The position numbers were made by a program, and so were the translations under genes. A stretch of DNA of 64,000 bases, taken from Cellulomonas cellasea (GTDB lineage: Bacteria; Actinomycetota; Actinomycetes; Actinomycetales; Cellulomonadaceae). Shown in pieces: positions 60,547 to 64,000 of the stretch. Location of the stretch: assembly GCF_030372105.1 (NCBI RefSeq), contig NZ_JAUDBQ010000005.1, positions 150,905 through 214,904 on the forward strand, in the 5' to 3' direction. Numbering within the stretch: position 1 is the first letter of the stretch; each line of letters begins with the position of its first letter. The notes beneath the pieces are model-generated. The model saw only the letters and a program-made list of their open reading frames with translations, was not told where the DNA came from and made no database searches.

Positions 60547-60881
60547 CGCTGGTCCTTTCTGCGGGAGCGGAGGTGCTCCTCGAGGGTGTCGAACCGCGCG
60601 GTCCAGTCGGCGCGTTGCCGTGCGATCCACTGGGAGGCGTCGTCGAGCCCTTCCTCGCGGACGGCGCACAGCCGCCATTGCGCGTCCACCGTGCGGGTGA
60701 GCAGCCCGGCGGCCTCGAGGACCGCGAGGTGCTGGGAGACCGCGGGGCGGCTGATCGGGTAGTGCCCGGCCAGCTCGCCCACGGTGCGTGGCCCGTCGGC
60801 CAGTCGCGTGAGGATGTCTCTGCGGGTGGGGTCCGCCAGCGCGCTGAACACCCGGCTGAGTGGATCGTCCGCCGCCCGCAC
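60543..60881 (-). CDS. ArsR-family regulator
   Basis: 112 residues. Winged helix: RVFSALADPTRRDILTRLADGPRTVGELAGHYPISRPAVSQHLAVLEAAGLL. There is no metal-site CxC, so it does not look like an arsenic/cadmium sensor. AAGGAGG is seven bases before the GTG. First gene of an operon with the SRPBCC gene, with a palindrome just upstream. Confidence 0.92.
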   Translation of the reverse strand: MRAADDPLSRVFSALADPTRRDILTRLADGPRTVGELAGHYPISRPAVSQHLAVLEAAGLLTRTVDAQWRLCAVREEGLDDASQWIARQRADWTARFDTLEEHLRSRRKDQR

Positions 60882-60896
60882 TTCACCGCCTCCTTA

Positions 60897-60914
60897 TGTA
60901 AGCCATTGCTTACA
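60897..60914. promoter_or_regulatory. ArsR operator
   Basis: TGTAAGC-4-GCTTACA, a perfect 7-bp inverted repeat over 18 bases, ends 16 bases before the ArsR GTG and overlaps the expected promoter. Confidence 0.75.
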
Positions 60915-61067
60915 CGCTACGCCGTCGAGGTGGCGCGCGCCAGGGGTGGCGGCCCGCCGATCTGCCGCGTGATCTCGCGGCAGGGGCCGCCGTGCCCGGC
61001 CGCGCGGAGGCGTGGGGCGGAGGCGTCGGCCCAGGTGGCCGGTGATCCGCCGGTAGTATCCGAAGCC

Positions 61068-61130
61068 GTGCCCTCGCGGGGTGCGCTGCCACAGGTGCGC
61101 AGCGGAGTGCAGGAACAGCGACGACGGTGA
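61068..61130 (+). CDS. Possible leaderless 20-codon upstream ORF
   Basis: GTG at 61068 lies eight bases after TAGTAT (61054-61059) and opens 20 codons whose TGA overlaps the LacI ATG (TGATG). The regulator has no well-placed Shine-Dalgarno of its own, so coupling through this ORF is plausible. Confidence 0.4.
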   Translation: MPSRGALPQVRSGVQEQRRR

Positions 61131-62200
61131 TGTCGGGACGGACGGGGGCGCGGGTGCCGATGGGCGCGGATTCAGGGGCGTGGGAACGCCCCGGGCGCTC
61201 GGTCGGTGTGCGGGACGTCGCCGCGCTCGCCGGGGTGTCGCTCGGCACGGTCTCCAACGTCATGAACCACCCCGAGCGGGTCGGGCCGGAGACGCGCGAC
61301 CGCGTCGAGGCGGCGATGCGCTCCCTTGGATTCGTCCCGTCGCGCGCGGCCGGACAGCTCCGCAGCCGCCGGTCGGAGCTCATCGGCCTGGTGGTCCCGG
61401 ACGTGGGCAACCCGTTCTGGGCGACGATGCTGCGCGGCGTCGAGACGGTGGCCGACGCGGCGGGGTTGACCATGGTGGTGGGCTCCACACACCAGGACCC
61501 GGAGCGGCAGCGGCACGTGCTGCGCGTGCTGGAGAGCCAGGGCGTGGACGGGCTGGTGATCGCCCCCATCGTGGACCGGGCCTCTGACTGGGCCTCGTTC
61601 GAGGACCGCAGGTTCGGCGTGGTGACGCTCGAGCGGCAGGCCGCCGGCTCCACCGGCGCGTGGGTGAGCCTGGACAACGTCGAGGGCGCCCGGCTGGCGA
61701 TGGGCCACCTGGTCGACCTGGGGCATCGGCGCATCGCGCTGGTGAACGGGCCGCCGTCGGTGTCGTGGTGCGCCGAGCGGCGTGAGGGCGCGGTGTTGGC
61801 GATCTCCGAGCGCGGGCTCGAGGCCGAGGTCGTGCTGGTGGACGTGGTCGTGGACGACCTCACCGTCGCGGAGGGCGCCGCGGCGGTCGCCCCGCTGCTG
61901 GACGATCGCAGTGTCACCGCCGTCATGTGCGTGAACGACATGCTCGCGCTCGGCGCCCTGCTGGCGATGCAGGAGCGCGGGCTGCGCACGCCCGAGGACG
62001 TGACGCTCGTGGGGTACGACGACGCCGACTTCGCGCCGGCCCTGAACCCGCCGCTGACCACCGTGCGGCAGCCGGCCTTCGACATGGGCGTGGCGGCGGC
62101 GGGGCTGCTGCTGCGCGCCGACCAGCGCGCGCCCGGTGAGCACGTCCGGTTCGAGCCGAGGCTCGTCGTCCGGGGCTCCAGCGGACCGGCCCCGGGGTGA
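61130..62200 (+). CDS. LacI-family transcriptional regulator
   Basis: 356 residues. HTH: VRDVAALAGVSLGTVSNVMNHPERV; hinge AAGQLRSRRSELIGLVVPDVGNPFW; then a periplasmic-binding-like sugar domain (HLVDLGHRRIALVNG, CVNDMLALGAL, TLVGYDD, TTVRQPAFDMG). It should repress the sugar-uptake genes that follow. The ATG at 61130 overlaps the stop of the small upstream ORF; a later start at 61160 is possible. Twin operators at 62297-62325 are its probable targets. Confidence 0.92.
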   Translation: MSGRTGARVPMGADSGAWERPGRSVGVRDVAALAGVSLGTVSNVMNHPERVGPETRDRVEAAMRSLGFVPSRAAGQLRSRRSELIGLVVPDVGNPFWATMLRGVETVADAAGLTMVVGSTHQDPERQRHVLRVLESQGVDGLVIAPIVDRASDWASFEDRRFGVVTLERQAAGSTGAWVSLDNVEGARLAMGHLVDLGHRRIALVNGPPSVSWCAERREGAVLAISERGLEAEVVLVDVVVDDLTVAEGAAAVAPLLDDRSVTAVMCVNDMLALGALLAMQERGLRTPEDVTLVGYDDADFAPALNPPLTTVRQPAFDMGVAAAGLLLRADQRAPGEHVRFEPRLVVRGSSGPAPG

Positions 62201-62296
62201 TTCCTCCCGCCTGACCCGTTCTCGCGACGCCTCTCGCAGAGTCGTCACCGAACTGTGACCTGGCTCATTTGACTTCCGACGGGACGCGAGCGAGTC

Positions 62297-62325
62297 TTGA
62301 ACCGGTTCAGCGTGAACCGGTTCAA
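62297..62325. promoter_or_regulatory. Twin LacI-type operators
   Basis: TTGAACCGGTTCA (62297-62309) and TGAACCGGTTCAA (62313-62325) are two near-identical palindromes with the central CCGG of LacI-family sites, ~80 bases before the permease fragment. They should bind the adjacent LacI-type regulator. Confidence 0.85.
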
Positions 62326-62402
62326 TCGACACACGCCGGGCCGCTCCACCGTGCCGATGGCGTCACTCGCCGAGGCACCCGCACGATCCAACGGAGGATT
62401 CT

Positions 62403-62852
62403 GTGACCCGGGACCACGTGACCCGTCGCGAGTACGACGACTTCGGCCGCACCGTGCGGGCCTTCGGCTCGAATGAGCGGGCGGCGGTCCTCGCGGGGAT
62501 GCCGGTCAACCGCTCCAAGGTGATCGTGTTCATCGTGGCGGGCGTGTGCTTCGCGCTGGCCGGGGTGTTCATGGCCGGGCGGCTCTCCTCCGCCGAGGGC
62601 AACATGGCCACCGGCTTCGAGATGAACGTCATCGCGGCGGTCGTCGTGGGCGGCACGGCGCTGCGCGGCGGGCGGGGCACGATGTTCGGCACCGTCGTCG
62701 GCTCGGTGCTGTTCGCGGTGCTCGCCAACGCGCTCAACCTGCTCGGCGTGGCGTCGTACTGGCAGTACGTCCTCACCGGCGCGGTGCTCATCGCGGCTAT
62801 CGCCGTCGGAGCCCGGCGGTCCTCGGCCGCCGAGGTGCGTGGGGCCGGCTGA
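62403..62852 (+). CDS. Truncated sugar ABC transporter permease
   Basis: 149 residues. From about residue 11 (YDDFGRTVRAFGSNERAAVLAGMPV) it matches the C-terminal half of RbsC/AraH-type permeases, with four membrane segments and GGTALRGGRGT. Full-length members have ~320-350 residues, so the first half is missing. GGAGG sits six bases before the GTG, so the leader and first ~10 codons look like the start of a different first gene fused to a permease tail. No ATPase or binding-protein gene is present. Overlaps the next start by one base. Confidence 0.75.
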   Translation: MTRDHVTRREYDDFGRTVRAFGSNERAAVLAGMPVNRSKVIVFIVAGVCFALAGVFMAGRLSSAEGNMATGFEMNVIAAVVVGGTALRGGRGTMFGTVVGSVLFAVLANALNLLGVASYWQYVLTGAVLIAAIAVGARRSSAAEVRGAG

Positions 62853-63874
62853 TGGGTTTCGGAGCGGACTCCGCCCCGGTCGGCGACGCTGTCCGCCGGC
62901 TCGTGGGCGCCCCCGACCAGCTCGTCTCGGTGGACCGCATGGTCCGCGACGAGGGAGCTGGCCGGGGGGCCCCGGTCCTCGTGGTGCGCAACCCCCAGGG
63001 GATCTCCTTCGAGGTGCTGCTCGACCGCGCGCTGGACATCGGCTGGGCCGACGCGCCGGGCCTGCCGCTCGCGTGGCGCTCGGCACGGGGCCCTGTGGAG
63101 TCCTCGCGCTACGAGCCCGAGGGCGCGGGCTGGACCCGGACCTTCGGCGGCGGACTGCTCACCACCTGCGGGCTCAGCGCGACCGGGGCGCCGTCCACCG
63201 TGGACGGCACTCACCACGGCCTGCACGGGCGGGTGGGGCACGTCCCCGCCGAGAACGTCCGCTGGGGCCTGGTCGAGGACGGCGACGACGGCCTGGCCGT
63301 CGAGGTCACGGGCGACGTGGTCGAGACCGCGTTGGGCTCGCCCACGCTGCGGCTGCGGCGGCGCATCGTCGCCAGCACGACCCGCCCCGAGCTGCGCGTC
63401 GAGGACGTCGTCACCAACGACGGCTTCGCCCCCGCCGGGCACATGTTCCGGCACCACCTCAACCTCGGGTACCCGCTGGTGGGCCCGGGCACCGTCGTGG
63501 CGGCGACGGCCGAGCCGCTCGCCGAGCGCGACCGCCCCGGCGAGGAGCCGCGCACGCTGCCGTGGACGCTGGACCTGGGCGAGGACGGCTCCACGCCCGA
63601 GGTCGTCCTGTACTGCGCCCCCGAGCCGGGCCCGACGGCCACCGTCATGGTGATGGCCACCGACGGGGCCTGGGCGCAGATCGAGCAGGCCGTCGACGGG
63701 TGGCCGCTGCTGGTGCTGTGGCGCGACGCGAAGCCGGGGGTGAACGTCCTGGGTGTCGAGCCCTCGACCTCCCGTGACGGCGGCCGCGAGCAGGCCGAAC
63801 GGGACGGCGAGGTCATCTGGCTGGCGCCGGGGGAGTCCCGCCGCTACACGACAGTGGTGCGCGCCGGCCGCTGA
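62852..63874 (+). CDS. DUF4432 aldose-epimerase-like protein
   Basis: 340 residues. The galactose-mutarotase-like fold shows in LLDRALDIGWADAPGLPLAWRS, TTCGL, HHGLHGRVGHVPAE (catalytic His region) and GHMFRHHLNLGYPL. DUF4432 genes usually lie in sugar-uptake operons, as here. ATG overlaps the permease stop (TGATG). Probably interconverts sugar anomers or acts on a keto-sugar. Confidence 0.87.
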   Translation: MGFGADSAPVGDAVRRLVGAPDQLVSVDRMVRDEGAGRGAPVLVVRNPQGISFEVLLDRALDIGWADAPGLPLAWRSARGPVESSRYEPEGAGWTRTFGGGLLTTCGLSATGAPSTVDGTHHGLHGRVGHVPAENVRWGLVEDGDDGLAVEVTGDVVETALGSPTLRLRRRIVASTTRPELRVEDVVTNDGFAPAGHMFRHHLNLGYPLVGPGTVVAATAEPLAERDRPGEEPRTLPWTLDLGEDGSTPEVVLYCAPEPGPTATVMVMATDGAWAQIEQAVDGWPLLVLWRDAKPGVNVLGVEPSTSRDGGREQAERDGEVIWLAPGESRRYTTVVRAGR

Positions 63875-63907
63875 CGCCGCCCGCCCCGCCCTCACCGCCC
63901 CGCCCCC

Positions 63908-63985
63908 GTCTCCTATACACAACCCCCAGGCCACGGGACGCTACGCTCCATCGTATGCCGTCTTCCGCTTGTAAAAAAAAAAAAA
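63908..63985 (+). other. Nextera/Illumina adapter-like sequence and poly-A
   Basis: 63908-63939 matches the transposase mosaic end plus linker of the Nextera P7 adapter at 26 of 32 bases; GCTACGCT (63940-63947) is in the index position and equals a known i7 index; 63948-63971 matches the P7 end at 20 of 24; a run of 13 A follows. Comparison is from memory of the adapter. Very probably contamination, not genomic DNA. Confidence 0.88.
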
Positions 63986-64000
63986 GGAGCGTAGGCTTAG

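Overview
The window is GC-rich actinobacterial chromosome. The most specific clue is at 50887-52854, a secreted protein with the order GH11 xylanase, CBM2, CE4/NodB deacetylase, CBM2. That is the layout of Cellulomonas fimi xylanase D. Together with a CBM2-GH18 chitinase, a membrane-anchored GH3 enzyme and many GTG starts, it points to Cellulomonas or a close relative. The last ~90 bases read as Illumina/Nextera adapter plus poly-A, so the window probably ends at the edge of a draft contig.

Layout. 1-9.9 kb: housekeeping and stress genes (surE, MscS channel, HesB-like protein, an SDR without its catalytic Tyr/Lys, hemerythrin) and small regulator/target pairs (TetR with a YhgE-like membrane protein; aldo/keto reductase divergent from an XRE regulator and a flavodoxin lipoprotein). 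10-18 kb: a small membrane protein, a LytTR/GHKL two-component system, then glf (UDP-galactopyranose mutase, opposite strand), a domain-permuted GH3 glycosidase with a membrane segment at each end, and an overlapping GT2 glycosyltransferase. This may be a cell-envelope glycan locus. 18-23.7 kb: small conserved genes, an NmrA/AraC pair, a deazaflavin-dependent oxidoreductase, a UDG-like protein, acylphosphatase and a FemAB/GNAT-like transferase.

23.7-33.2 kb is the accessory region. It begins at tRNA-Lys(TTT). A 4.3-kb cassette of minus-strand genes (a 5'-truncated type VII-secretion-like protein, two related ~200-aa proteins, two membrane proteins) lies between two 134-bp direct repeats; the first starts in the 5' end of the tRNA gene and the second carries a 20-bp-arm hairpin. 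Next come two copies of a duplicated segment (28983-29818 and 32444-33184) encoding a small membrane protein. One copy has RTX repeats in front and the other is frameshifted. A DHA2-type MFS exporter and a metallo-hydrolase lie between the copies.

33-50 kb: HAD phosphatase, BCCT osmolyte transporter, NhaA, a protein of four tandem cold-shock domains coupled to an HNH-like protein, assorted small proteins, a cupin/aldo-keto reductase pair, the chitinase, a beta-lactamase-family protein, PanE-like and FAD-monooxygenase genes. 50-60 kb: the xylanase/deacetylase, a processive GT2, an MFS exporter, an MMPL exporter with its TetR repressor and a clear operator, and an ArsR/SRPBCC pair. 61-64 kb: a LacI regulator, twin LacI-type operators, a truncated sugar-ABC permease and a DUF4432 epimerase-like gene.

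Transcription signals recur. Several genes have a TANNNT -10 box 6-7 bases before the start codon, which suggests leaderless mRNAs. Two genes (cupin, lacI-type) appear to be preceded by leaderless 14-20-codon ORFs whose stop overlaps the main start.
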